This document shows positions 42,720 to 52,834 of a stretch of DNA of 54,648 nt, in pieces. The notes under the pieces are model-generated. The model was given only the letters and a program-made list of their open reading frames with translations, did not search any database and was not told the DNA's origin. Numbering within the stretch: the stretch's first letter is position 1; every line of letters begins with the position of its first letter. Source of the DNA: G020353115 sp964389685 (GTDB lineage Bacteria > Bacteroidota > Bacteroidia > Bacteroidales > VadinHA17); assembly GCA_964389685.1 (NCBI GenBank), contig CAYMFM010000019.1, positions 1 to 54,648 on the forward strand, written 5' to 3'. A program made the translations under genes and the position numbers.

Positions 42720-45700
42720 TTAAGCCAGCTGTATACCAATCACGATTATATCATCGACCTGGGGAAGTTCTCCCTGCCATTCATTCAGGGTATCATCAAG
42801 TATATTACCCTGCTCTTCCATCGGATAGTCCTGAACCTCCAGCAACAATTTCTTGAATGCTTTGGTCATGAATTTTTTTCCTTCTGGTCCGCCAAATTGA
42901 TCCACGTACCCATCGGAAAACATGTAAATGGTATAACCGGGTTTCATATCCAGTTCATGAAGGCTGAATGGTTCATGGTTTTTTGCCGAGATTCCGATGG
43001 GCATTTTATCTCCCTTAATCTGTTGAAGCAGGTAATTGTTATTGTACATGTCACCCTGCTGAACATCCAACTCCTGGCCTTTTTCCACCGTTTTTTTCTC
43101 CTTATCCTTTAGCGGACGAACGAAATAGAGCGGATTATATGCTCCGGAGAACTGTATCCGGCGTTTTTCCTTATCTATCACACAAAGTGAAAGGTCCATG
43201 CCATCCTTGGTTTCATCTTCTACTTCACCCGTCTGTTTCAAGGATTCCATAACAATCTCTCTCAATTCATCGAGGATCAGGTTTGACTGGGTAATTCCCG
43301 ACTTAACAACAATCTCATTCAGAAATGATATACCGAGCATGCTCATGAATGCTCCCGGGACACCATGTCCGGTGCAATCCGCAGCACAGATAAAGACCTT
43401 ATTCTCCTTATGTGTCATCCAATAGAAGTCACCACTTACGATGTCTCGTGGTTTAAACAGGATAAAGTGTTTGGGCAGGCTTTCGAAGAGGATTTTTTCA
43501 GATGGCAACAGGGCTCTCTGGATCCGGCTTGCGTACTCTATGCTATCGGTCAACTCTTCTTTCTGTCTCACTACTTCAGCAGTTCTTTCCGCAACAATTC
43601 CCTCCAGCCGTATATTCTCCATCAACAGCCTGCGGGTGTAGAGTTTTACAATAATCACCACGAGCGTAATTGCCAGGATCACATAGAGGATGTATGCAAT
43701 GATCGTTTGATACCAGGGAGGTAGGATAGTAAACTCAAAGGTTCCGATTCCGCTTTCCACTCCGTAAACATTTTTTGCCTGAATCCTGAAAATATAATCA
43801 CGCCGGCTAAGGTTAGTATAGGTAAATTCTGTCCGGTCGGACCAGGGGGTCCAATCCTTATCATTCCCCTCGAGCCAGTACCGGTATTGTGTTGCTTCTT
43901 CGGCTTCAAAAAACGGAGCAGCCCAATGAAATGTAACATTATTGTGGTCGAATTTTACGTCATATTTTAGTTCCTCAGGCTGATCGCTGCTAATGATCAA
44001 TTTACCCTGCTCATTCCGATGATNNNNNNNNNNNNNNNNNNNNNNNNNNNNNNNNNNNNNNNNNNNNNNNNNNNNNNNNNNNNNNNNNNNNNNNNNNNNN
44101 NNNNNNNNNNNNNNNNNNNNNNNAGTTCCTCAGGCTGATCGCTGCTAATGATCAATTTACCCTGCTCATTCCGATGATAGAAGGCTCCGTTAAAAATAAC
44201 AGAATCGATATCCAGGATAACCCGTCTGACCTGGGCCTGATAGGGGATGGTAAAATCCTTAGCGTATGATTTATCGTACCGTAAGAGTTCATTTGCTTTT
44301 CCAAACCATACAATTCCATTTTCATCCGGATAGAGTGCATCAGTTGAATACCGTGATAACCGTTTAAAAGGAAGGTCATTGGGAACAAATTCATCACCAT
44401 CCCTGCTGATGTATGTTTCAAAGTACCCTTCATTTTCTTTCTGCAAACTCATCCAAAAATCTCCATCCCTGTCTTTCATTATTCTGAATACTTTAAGGGA
44501 TCCGTCCGAAAATTCGGGGCCAAAAAACCGGGAAGGTACAAACCGGTCATCCTGGGCATTGTATTCATATACACCTCCCTTTGTAGCAAAAAAGATTCCC
44601 TCTTCAAATTTGAATATATAATTCTCATTGAGGGTTGGCAGTCCATTATCGGTTGTATACCTGGTAATGATCGTATCCTTTTCTTCCGTAAACTCGCACT
44701 TAAAAATTCCACCAAACACACTGGATGCAAAGATATTTCCCCGATCATCCTCAACAATTGATCGAATTTCTTCACTTCCCACGTAATCTCCCTCAAGTTC
44801 CCATTTTCCCCGATTAAAACGGATAGTGACAAATCCATCTTTCAGTCCGAGGTATAATTTCCTGGGATCGCTATCCGATTTGTTCACTTTGTAAATATTT
44901 AAGCGCCTGGCTACAATTCCCTGTGTTATATTATCCGCAGAACCAATTCTGCTGAGATCGAACAATCCATGTTCAGTGCCAACGAGTAATTTTCCGGGGA
45001 GACTTCCATCCCCATCAAAGTAGACAAATGACCATGCCTGGTCAACGATCTCATCCACTTTTTCAAAGTGTACATAATCGAAATCGTCCCGGGTCATATA
45101 GTACACACCATTTTCAGTAGCCAGAAACAGGATGTCCTTAAATTTTATGATATCATTAATGTTTCCATTTATTCCACTCTCTTCGGCGAAATAGCGGAAA
45201 GGTGAATTGATTTCGACCTTTCCCATTCCGAAGGTGAGAGCTAACCACATTGGGGAATTATCAATCATTAGTGGATTGACAAATATCGATGTAATGGTCT
45301 GGTTCTGGAGACCAATCCTTTCGTCGAGTTGAGTAATGACCTGCCCGTCACTTCTGAAGATATAACATCCTTCTCCCTGCACAGTTCCCAGTGCAAAGTG
45401 ATCATCCGGAAGAGCAATTCCGCTATAGACGAACGATTGTTTCAGGACATCGTTCAATTCAGGGTTGATAAAATGATCATTTACCCTGCCTGTTTCCAGG
45501 TTAAAGAGGTAAAGTCCTGAGCGCGCTGTCCCAATAACCAACTCATTATCACTAATTGGCACCAACGCCATAATATTTTTTGTGTTGAAAAATGAACCCC
45601 CGTTGACGGCTACGACAGAATCTCCCTGCATCTCCAGCAGCCCTTTGAAAAAGTCCCCAAGGAAAAACCTGTCATTGGCTACGAAACTGAAAAATACCTG

Positions 45701-46207
45701 GTCAAAACCATATTCAGCCGGTTTGATGATCTGTATGGTATCGGTTGACAGGAGGTATTTAAAAATTGTCTTTTCAGCACAAAAGTATACCTTTCCTTTC
45801 CAGAAGAGGGTTTTCCAGATATCCCCGAATTCCTGAGCGGAGGAATCCAACTTATTTACGAGGCTGTAATATACCATGTTACCAATGGCGTCCGGTCCCA
45901 GGTATCCGAATTCACCGACTGCCCCAACATATACTGTTCCGTTCTCACCCACTGCTAAAGAACGGACAAAGGATCTGTTTCCGATTGGAATTGTCCTGAA
46001 ATTCCGGCCATCATATTCCACTACCATCCCGTCATTATTGGCAATATAGATCATCCCGCGATGATCCTGTGTAACCGCCCAGTTCTGCTGTCCGGTTGAT
46101 TCAACGGGAGGATAATTGGTTATGAAAGGAACACCCGTTTCAAAAACCTGACTGAAACCAGACATAACAAGGAAAATGAACAGAATGGTGCCGCTTATTT
46201 TTTTCAT
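42720..46207 (-). CDS. Two-component-propeller / Y_Y_Y sensor with cytoplasmic SpoIIE phosphatase
   Basis: Collapsing the 100-N gap and one 55-bp copy gives a single 1110-aa protein. Signal peptide (SGTILFIFLVMSGFSQ), then periplasmic propeller repeats (QNWAVTQDHRGMIYIANNDGMVVEYDG ...), a Y_Y_Y domain ending TNLSRRDYIFRIQAKN, one membrane helix (IIAYILYVILAITLVVIIVKLY), a coiled-coil (AERTAEVVRQKEELTDSIEYASRIQRALLP), and a PP2C-like SpoIIE domain with SGDFYW, ADCTGHGVPGAFMSM, MFSDGYVDQFGG and DDIIVIGI. The periplasmic part matches hybrid two-component sensors, but the output is a Ser/Thr phosphatase, probably acting on anti-sigma or partner-switch proteins. The ligand is unknown, perhaps glycan or peptide. 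Confidence 0.88.
44024..44123. other. Scaffold gap (100 N) between identical 55-bp flanks
   Basis: 43969-44023 and 44124-44178 are the same 55 bp. Removing 155 bp makes the sensor/phosphatase frame continuous ((3488-155)/3 = 1111 codons). The two apparent half-genes are therefore one. Confidence 0.95.
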
Positions 46208-46244
46208 GAGCTGGTAGTGATCACCGTTAAGCGAAAATAATTAG

Positions 46245-46252
46245 CAAAAATA
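46245..46252 (-). promoter_or_regulatory. TAnnTTTG element upstream of the sensor/phosphatase gene
   Basis: The minus strand reads TATTTTTG, a match to the -7 consensus, about 40 nt before the ATG at 46207. I see no well-spaced -33 TTG, so this is a moderate call. Confidence 0.35.
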
Positions 46253-46414
46253 GAAAGATTACTTTCAAAACATACGGCAAGATATATATAATTTCTAAAT
46301 TTTGTAAAATTTCAAAATAACTGTTAAACTTATCCTTAACTTTACATGGGTGTTTTACGTATTATACGTATAGTAAAAATTTAGGTTATTACGTTCCATT
46401 TTACGGTTATATGT

Positions 46415-49400
46415 ATGAGAAGGGGAATACTATATATTCTCGCTACTATACTTTTATCCGGGTTTATTATTGCAAAAGAGGATAAAAGAAAGATCAGTTT
46501 ATCTTCTGATCCACCCGGGATTGCCATTCTCCGGAACGACCCTTCCCATTTTCACCTGGAGTACACGCTCTCTTCTTTTTCGGTATCATCCATTTATACC
46601 CCAAACGGAGAGTTTTCAAGGATTATTGTTGACGGATACACCAATGAGAGCCCGGATGGAACACCTGAATTACCTGTTCTCAGCCGGATCATTGAAATTC
46701 CTGCCGGAGCACAACCAGAAATTCACATTATTTCCTTCCAGGAGGAAATCATAATCCTGGAAGATCACCAGGTATATTCAACAATTTTCCCTTCACAACC
46801 CTCGGTAAGGAAGAACCAGGATCCGAACCAACGCCCCTTTCATTATTCAAGGGAAATATATGAACGTGACCGCTATACAGAAGGAGAAAGGATTTCCATC
46901 ATCGAACTGGGGCAATCGCGTGGAAGAAGGCTTGCCCAGCTGCAAATTGCTCCCTTCCGTTACAATCCGGTTCAGAATGTTCTGAACGTGGCCTGTAAGA
47001 TGGAGATTGAGATCCGTTTCAAAAATGCCAATGCGAGTCTGACACGGGATATTCATAAACGATTTTATTCACCGGTTTTTGAGGAGTCATTTCACCGGGT
47101 ATTGAACTACCAGGAAGATCAAACCAAATCCTTCACCAGCCAGAAACCCCTGAAATATGTGATCCTTTCATCCCCCCAGTTTTCTGAAGCACTTCAACCA
47201 TTTATCGAATGGAAAACCAAAAAAGGATTTACAGTAATCGAAGTTTATAAAGGAGATCCGGAAGTTGGAAGCACCAAAACGGAGATGAAAGCTTTTCTGG
47301 ACAGCCTTTATACCTCGGCAACACCTGAAGATCCTGCACCAACTTACCTATTGATTGTTGGCGATCATGAACAGATCCCTGCATTCAAAAGTGACTACGA
47401 GCATTATACAGATCTCTATTATTCTGAATACGATGGGGGTGGGGATTTTTTCCCGGAGTTGTTATATGGAAGGCTCTCCGCAAAGGATACCTCACAGTTG
47501 AATCCTCAGATTGAAAAGATCCTGGAATATGAACAATACCTGTTCCCTGATCCTGCTTTTCTGGATAAAGCAGTAATGATTGCAGGGGTGGATTGGGAGT
47601 ATGCACCTACCCATGGCAATGGACAGATCAATTACGGCACGTCCAATTATTTTAACGCAGAGCATGGGATATTCTCGTACACATACCTCTATTACCGTGA
47701 TTCTGTCCCTGTGGACCGGGAATTGATCTTACAGAATGTGAGTGATGGAGCGTCTTTTGTAAATTATACAGGGCATGGTTCTGTCGAATCCTGGCTCAAT
47801 CCTTCCTTTACCATTTCTGATATCGAAACATTGCTGAATGGAGGTAAATATCCATTGATGATCGGCAATGGATGTCAATCTGCCAATTTTTATTATGAAT
47901 GTTTTGGAGAAGCCCTGGTTCGGGCACGAGGTAAAGGTGCATTGTCCTACATCGGTTGTACGAATGATTCATACTGGGACGAGGATTATTTCTGGGCGGT
48001 TGGTACCGGTCCAGTCGTGGCATTTCCAACGTACGAGGAAACCGGCCTTGGGATGTATGACCGAACGTTCCACGATCATGGGGAACCGGAAACCGAATGG
48101 TACCCAACCCAGGGGCAGATGGTTTTCGGGGGGAATCTATCGGTGGTTGAAGGCAGTCCGATAAAAGCGAAATATTACTTTGAAATTTATCATGTCCTGG
48201 GTGATCCCTCCTTAATGGTCTATTTTTCCCAGCCCGAACCCCTCGTTGTGAATAAGCCCCAAACCGTTCCTGCCGGGATTAATACTTTATTCATTCAGGC
48301 TGAACCATATGCATATGTTGGGGTCACTAAGGATGGCTCCCTTCTGGATGCGAAGTTTACAGGATATTCTGGTTTAGCCCTTCTTCAATTTCAGGAACTG
48401 AATGACACCGGGAAGCTTGATATTGTAATATCCAAGCAGAACCGGCAACCGTTTATCGACAGCATCCGGGTCATACGATCTCTTGATCCTTTTGTGGTTT
48501 TTGAAAGCCTGAACTTATGTGATACACTTGGAATGGATGATTCCCAGACAGACTACGGGGAAACGGTTGTAATGAAGGTTCGCCTGGAGAACCTGGGAGA
48601 GACTGATGCAGAGGGTATTCATGGCGTTCTTTCCACTTCAGATCCTTATGTATCGATTATCGATTCAACAGGTTATTGGGGTACTGTAAATGGATTGGAC
48701 CTTTCAGCAAAAATCCCGGCCTTTATCGTTGAGATCAAAGATACTGTGCCAAATGGACATAGTGTAACATTTTGTCTCAGAGTAAAAGACACGCTTAATC
48801 AGGAATGGATCTCCTATTTTATCATGGACATTTATTCACCTGTCCTGAACACCGGTAAACTTACGGTGAATGACCTGGCAGAAGGGAACGGCAACCTTAA
48901 GCTGGATCCGGGGGAAGCGTCAAAGTTAGTCCTGAAGATCCAGAACATGGGAAGCAGTGAAGCGAAACAGGTTACCATTACCCTGCGCAATCAGGACGGG
49001 TTGATCTCCTTTACCGACTCTGTGATAACACTTGATTCGTTACTTGCTAATTCCACTGAAAAAGCCAGTTTCCCCATCTCAGTAAATCCATCGGCTGAAA
49101 CCGGATCTTTAACTCATGTTCAATTTTTTATCCAAAGTAGTTTCACTTCATTCATTGACTCATTCTCCCTGCCCATCGGACTCATCTATGAAGATTTTGA
49201 AAATTATGGATTCGGGCAATACAACTGGTATAATGATTCCATTCATCCCTGGCTGATTACAGAATCAAGCAAATGGGAGGGGGAGTATAGTGCCCAATCA
49301 GCAAACATCAGTCACAACGACACATCGGTACTCTCAATTACGATCGATGTTTTGACTGATGATACTATCTCATTCTATAAGCGGGTTTCTTCCGAATCCA

Positions 49401-50524
49401 ACTACGACTACCTTAAATTCTATATCGATACACTGGTAGTGAAATGGTCGGGAGAAAAACCCTGGTCATACGAGGAGTTCCCGGTTGGTGCAGGAACACA
49501 TACTTTCAAATGGATCTATTCGAAGGACGTTTCGGTAAGCAAAGGATATGATAAAGCCTGGATTGATTTTGTGGTATTTCCCAGGAATTCTTTTACTCGA
49601 TATGATGTCGGACTGGTTGATATCCTATCCCCTGTTTCAGGTATTGAACTGACCGATAATGAAACGGTTTCCATAAAACTTAAAAACTTTGGGGATGAAG
49701 CAGTGTCCGATATTCCAATTACCTACCAGCTCAATTCCTACGATCCTGTAACCGATACAATCAAAGGTGAAGTGCAAGCCGGTTCAGCCATTGTATATAA
49801 TTTTACAGAAAAAGTGGATCTTTCCAACCATAAGGAATATTTCCTTACCGTATGCGCATCGATACCATCTGATGAGTACCCTGGCAACAATGAAATGACG
49901 CAGTCCATTAAGAATTTCGCATTTATTGATGCCGGAATAGAGTCCATTCTTGCTCCTTCACAAGACAGTGTATACAGCGATGCTGAAGAGGTTACTGTCC
50001 TGATCCGGAATTTTGGATACGTGCCGGTCTCGGACTTCTGGATCTTTTATACAATCAATAACTCAACTCCTGTCGGGGAATTTATAACAAATACAATTAC
50101 AGCCGGTTCATCATTGCAGTTTACTTTTTCAGAAAAAGCTGATCTATCAGCCTATCAAAGCTATACCATCGTTGCCTTTACGCAGCTTCTCAATGATGTT
50201 GCCAGCTATAATGATTCTTCATCCATCCTCCTGGTACATAGTGCAAATGAGGTATCCGGCCTGTTTATCCGGACTGATAATTTCCTGATTTATCCGAATC
50301 CTACAACAGGTGTTGTTCGCTTATATTTTGAGGTAGTCCGCGAAACCCACTCCCTGCTATCCGTACGGAATATTATAGGACAGGTAGTCAGGCAGCAACA
50401 AGTACCACTCATTCGTGGTATGATGCATATGACCATAGATCTGGGTGATCTTCCGGCAGGATTGTATTTCCTCAGTTTCGAAATAAAGAACCACAGGATA
50501 ACAAGGAAAATTCTGAAAGAATGA
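46415..50524 (+). CDS. Secreted C25 (gingipain-like) cysteine peptidase with T9SS sorting domain
   Basis: A 1369-aa protein. Signal peptide (GILYILATILLSGFIIA); propeptide-like beta domain to about 240; C25 domain from KYVILSSPQFSEALQPF with TYLLIVGDHEQIPAF, the Asp-rich ELLYGRLSA segment, catalytic His454 in YTGHGS and Cys487 in GNGCQS. Beta-sandwich and CARDB-like domains follow, including two related repeats (YDVGLVDILSPV... and DAGIESILAPS...), then a Por type A sorting domain (LIYPNPTTGVVRLYFEV ... AGLYFLSFEIKNHRITRKI). It should be exported by T9SS and processed at the cell surface. Its stop overlaps the racemase ATG by 4 bp. Confidence 0.9.
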   Translation: MRRGILYILATILLSGFIIAKEDKRKISLSSDPPGIAILRNDPSHFHLEYTLSSFSVSSIYTPNGEFSRIIVDGYTNESPDGTPELPVLSRIIEIPAGAQPEIHIISFQEEIIILEDHQVYSTIFPSQPSVRKNQDPNQRPFHYSREIYERDRYTEGERISIIELGQSRGRRLAQLQIAPFRYNPVQNVLNVACKMEIEIRFKNANASLTRDIHKRFYSPVFEESFHRVLNYQEDQTKSFTSQKPLKYVILSSPQFSEALQPFIEWKTKKGFTVIEVYKGDPEVGSTKTEMKAFLDSLYTSATPEDPAPTYLLIVGDHEQIPAFKSDYEHYTDLYYSEYDGGGDFFPELLYGRLSAKDTSQLNPQIEKILEYEQYLFPDPAFLDKAVMIAGVDWEYAPTHGNGQINYGTSNYFNAEHGIFSYTYLYYRDSVPVDRELILQNVSDGASFVNYTGHGSVESWLNPSFTISDIETLLNGGKYPLMIGNGCQSANFYYECFGEALVRARGKGALSYIGCTNDSYWDEDYFWAVGTGPVVAFPTYEETGLGMYDRTFHDHGEPETEWYPTQGQMVFGGNLSVVEGSPIKAKYYFEIYHVLGDPSLMVYFSQPEPLVVNKPQTVPAGINTLFIQAEPYAYVGVTKDGSLLDAKFTGYSGLALLQFQELNDTGKLDIVISKQNRQPFIDSIRVIRSLDPFVVFESLNLCDTLGMDDSQTDYGETVVMKVRLENLGETDAEGIHGVLSTSDPYVSIIDSTGYWGTVNGLDLSAKIPAFIVEIKDTVPNGHSVTFCLRVKDTLNQEWISYFIMDIYSPVLNTGKLTVNDLAEGNGNLKLDPGEASKLVLKIQNMGSSEAKQVTITLRNQDGLISFTDSVITLDSLLANSTEKASFPISVNPSAETGSLTHVQFFIQSSFTSFIDSFSLPIGLIYEDFENYGFGQYNWYNDSIHPWLITESSKWEGEYSAQSANISHNDTSVLSITIDVLTDDTISFYKRVSSESNYDYLKFYIDTLVVKWSGEKPWSYEEFPVGAGTHTFKWIYSKDVSVSKGYDKAWIDFVVFPRNSFTRYDVGLVDILSPVSGIELTDNETVSIKLKNFGDEAVSDIPITYQLNSYDPVTDTIKGEVQAGSAIVYNFTEKVDLSNHKEYFLTVCASIPSDEYPGNNEMTQSIKNFAFIDAGIESILAPSQDSVYSDAEEVTVLIRNFGYVPVSDFWIFYTINNSTPVGEFITNTITAGSSLQFTFSEKADLSAYQSYTIVAFTQLLNDVASYNDSSSILLVHSANEVSGLFIRTDNFLIYPNPTTGVVRLYFEVVRETHSLLSVRNIIGQVVRQQQVPLIRGMMHMTIDLGDLPAGLYFLSFEIKNHRITRKILKE

Positions 50525-51219
50525 AAAAGTTAGGATTAATCGGCGGTATGAGCTGGGAATCAACAGCTGAGTATTACCGGATAATGAACCAGACTGTAAA
50601 CCGTAAACTGGGTGGGTCTCACTCCTGCGATTGTTATGTCTATTCGTTTGATTTCGCCGGAATAGAAAAACTTCAGCACGAAGACAAGTGGGAAGAACTG
50701 GCTGTGTTGCTCACGGAAGCTGCCATTTCCCTGGAACAGGCTGGTGCGGAGATCATCCTGCTCTGCACAAATACCATGCACCTTGTATCGGACAGTATAG
50801 AGAACAGGCTGTCCATTCCCTTTCTTCACATAGTTGATGTTGTCGGAGAGGAGATCACTAAGAAAAAAATGCGCACGGTCGGATTACTTGGTACCAAATT
50901 CACCATGGAAAAGGATTTCTACAAAGAGCGTCTGCATCGTTCCTTCGGTGTGGAAGTCATCATCCCGGCCCTGGAGGAGAGAGATTTTATTCATGAGGTT
51001 GTCTATCATGAATTGGTGCAGGGGAAGATCAGCAATAAATCCCGCGAGCAATTCATTACGATCGTTGATCGCCTGGGAGCTTCTGGAGCTGAAGGAGTGA
51101 TTCTGGGGTGCACAGAAATCCCCTTGATCATTAAACAGGAGGATTGCACTATTCCTTTGTTTGACACTACCCACATTCATGCGACTGCTGCGGTGAGGAT
51201 GGCGATTGGAGAAGAGTAA
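50521..51219 (+). CDS. Aspartate/glutamate racemase family protein
   Basis: A 232-aa cytosolic protein. IGGMSWESTAEYYRIMN at the start, two catalytic cysteines, Cys82 (LLCTNTMH) and Cys197 (LGCTEIPLII), and the TVGLLGTKFTM motif. This is the PLP-independent aspartate/glutamate (YgeA/RacX-like) racemase family, about 230 aa. It probably interconverts an L- and D-amino acid. ATGA overlap with the C25 peptidase gene (50521-50524) implies translational coupling, odd for a secreted peptidase and a cytosolic racemase. A link through use of peptide-derived amino acids or through D-amino acids for the wall is a guess. Confidence 0.85.
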   Translation: MKKLGLIGGMSWESTAEYYRIMNQTVNRKLGGSHSCDCYVYSFDFAGIEKLQHEDKWEELAVLLTEAAISLEQAGAEIILLCTNTMHLVSDSIENRLSIPFLHIVDVVGEEITKKKMRTVGLLGTKFTMEKDFYKERLHRSFGVEVIIPALEERDFIHEVVYHELVQGKISNKSREQFITIVDRLGASGAEGVILGCTEIPLIIKQEDCTIPLFDTTHIHATAAVRMAIGEE

Positions 51220-51411
51220 GGAACCTGGAATGATGATTGAATGTTAAATGGTTCCAGGTGCTCGGTCCTTGCCTACAGGCAAGCGAACACCGTCAGACGT
51301 TATTCGGTAACGAGGCCCGCCCTGTGAAATTCTGCAAAGCAGGATATGGTTAGTGTACCTCTTTTTCTTATGAAGAGTAATTTGTATCTTTAAGATTAAA
51401 ATCAAAACATC
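51220..51411. repeat. Intergenic hairpins with a fragment of the 0.9-kb repeat
   Basis: ACCTGGAA (51223-51230) and TTCCAGGT (51252-51259) form a possible hairpin after the racemase gene. CTTGCCT/AGGCAAG follows near 51269-51284. Around 51309-51345 the sequence GCCCTGTGAAAT...GCAAAGCA closely resembles 5645-5672 of repeat copy A, so a piece of that element occurs here too. Confidence 0.5.
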
Positions 51412-51996
51412 ATGGGAGAATTTATTCCGACCCGGGATGATGCCTGGAAACTGTTCAGAAAATACAATCAAACGGAAAGCCTCACCAAACATGCATTGGC
51501 TGTTGAAGGAGTAATGAGGTATATGGCTCGTAAATACAATGAAGATGAAGAAAAATGGGGTATAATCGGATTGATTCATGACCTGGATTATGAAAAGTAT
51601 CCTGATCAGCATTGCAAAAAAACCGAAGAGATCCTCAGAGAAAACCAATGGCCTGAGGAGTATATCCGGGCTGTGATGAGTCATGGTTACGGAATAGTAA
51701 CCGATACAGAACCAAAGAGCCTGATGGAGAAAGTTTTGTTTGCAATCGACGAGTTGACCGGACTGGTTGTCACCAGTGCCCTGGTTAGGCCTTCGAAAAG
51801 TGTGCTCGATATGCAAGCAAAATCCGTTAAAAAGAAATGGAATGACAAACGGTTTGCTGCCGGAGTAGACCGTTCCATTATTGAAAAAGGAGCAGCAATG
51901 ATGAACGTGGAGCTTTCGGAATTGATCACAGACACGATCATGGGTATGCGGGAAGTTGCTGATGAAATAGGGCTGAAAGGGAATCCGGTTTTATGA
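51412..51996 (+). CDS. HD-domain hydrolase-like protein
   Basis: A 194-aa protein. The HD pattern is His in LTKHALAVEGVM, the His-Asp pair in GLIHDLDYEKYPDQHCKKTEE, a later His in VMSHGYG, and Asp in AIDELTGLVV. Small HD proteins with this layout are predicted phosphohydrolases acting on nucleotides or phosphoesters. TSALVRPSKSVLDM and KKKWNDKRFAAGVDR are typical of this particular Bacteria-wide subfamily. Start ATG 51412. Its last 4 bp (ATGA) overlap the Mut7-C gene, so the two are coupled and may cooperate in RNA or nucleotide turnover. Confidence 0.85.
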   Translation: MGEFIPTRDDAWKLFRKYNQTESLTKHALAVEGVMRYMARKYNEDEEKWGIIGLIHDLDYEKYPDQHCKKTEEILRENQWPEEYIRAVMSHGYGIVTDTEPKSLMEKVLFAIDELTGLVVTSALVRPSKSVLDMQAKSVKKKWNDKRFAAGVDRSIIEKGAAMMNVELSELITDTIMGMREVADEIGLKGNPVL

Positions 51997-52736
51997 AAAC
52001 TGCATCCTTCCGCTTCTATGAGGAGCTGAATGATTTCCTTCCTGAAAAGAAGCATAAAAAGAGCTTCTCCTACCGGTTCTCCGGATCTCCCTCAGTTAAA
52101 GATGCTATTGAGGCAATTGGGGTTCCGCATAGTGAAGTGGATCTTATCCTGGTCAATGGGGAATCGGTAACCTTCAGTCACCACTTATCTGAAAAGGACA
52201 ACGTTTCTGTTTATCCTGTATTTGAAAGCCTCGATATTTCGCCTGTAAACAGACTCAGGGAAAATCCACTCAGGGATACACGGTTTATTCTCGATGTTCA
52301 CCTCGGAAAACTTGCAAAATACCTAAGAATGGCCGGATTTGATACGCTGTATGAAAGGCACTATTCCGACTCAGAAATTGTGGACATTTCCCGGAATGAA
52401 AAAAGGATCATATTAACCAGGGATGTCGGTATCCTGAAATATAAGACAGTTACTCACGGTTACTGGATCCGGTCACAGGATCCAGTAGAACAGTTCAGGG
52501 AAGTCATCCGCCATTTTGATCTTTATAACCAATTTCAGCCTTTTCAACGGTGTATGCATTGTAACGGCGTGATAGAGAAAGCATCCAAAAGTCAGGTTAT
52601 TCAACACCTGAAACCCAAGACCAGACAATACTATAACGATTTTTACCGGTGTGCCAGATGCAACAAGATCTACTGGAAAGGATCGCATGTTAAACGGATG
52701 CAGGAGCTGATGAATAGTATAGAGAAAGATAAATGA
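51993..52736 (+). CDS. Mut7-C RNase-like protein with ubiquitin-like N-terminus
   Basis: A 247-aa protein. Residues 1-85 form a ThiS/ubiquitin-like Mut7-C-ubiquitin domain (SFRFYEELNDFLPEKKHKK ... VDLILVNGESVTFSHHLSEKDNVSVYPVFE). Residues 95-240 form the Mut7-C PIN-like RNase domain: RFILDVHLGKLAKYLRMAGFDTLY, ILTRDVGILKYKTVTHGYWI, and a Zn-ribbon CMHC ... CARC. This two-domain arrangement is common in bacteria and archaea. Conserved Asp in LDVHLG and TRDVG are probable metal ligands. The start ATG overlaps the HD gene stop. A perfect hairpin lies 45 bp after its stop. Confidence 0.88.
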   Translation: MKTASFRFYEELNDFLPEKKHKKSFSYRFSGSPSVKDAIEAIGVPHSEVDLILVNGESVTFSHHLSEKDNVSVYPVFESLDISPVNRLRENPLRDTRFILDVHLGKLAKYLRMAGFDTLYERHYSDSEIVDISRNEKRIILTRDVGILKYKTVTHGYWIRSQDPVEQFREVIRHFDLYNQFQPFQRCMHCNGVIEKASKSQVIQHLKPKTRQYYNDFYRCARCNKIYWKGSHVKRMQELMNSIEKDK

Positions 52737-52781
52737 ACTAAATTAGTTCAGTTCGCTATATGGCTCCCAGATTTTCAAAAA

Positions 52782-52812
52782 CTCGCAACCCGAATTGAAA
52801 TCGGGTTGCGAG
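52782..52812. terminator. Perfect 12-bp-stem hairpin downstream of the Mut7-C gene
   Basis: CTCGCAACCCGA and TCGGGTTGCGAG are exactly complementary, with a 7-nt loop. On the plus strand no U-tract follows; on the minus strand TTTTTGAAAA does. It lies between two plus-strand genes and ends 22-28 nt before the start of the metallophosphoesterase gene, so it may be a weak terminator or a leader structure. Confidence 0.45.
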
Positions 52813-52834
52813 AAAATAACTTTATTACAAATCA

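Noticed and set aside
42720..46207. Two separate genes: an N-terminal propeller gene and a SpoIIE gene.
   Set aside because: The break is the 100-N artefact with duplicated 55-bp flanks; the collapsed frame is continuous.
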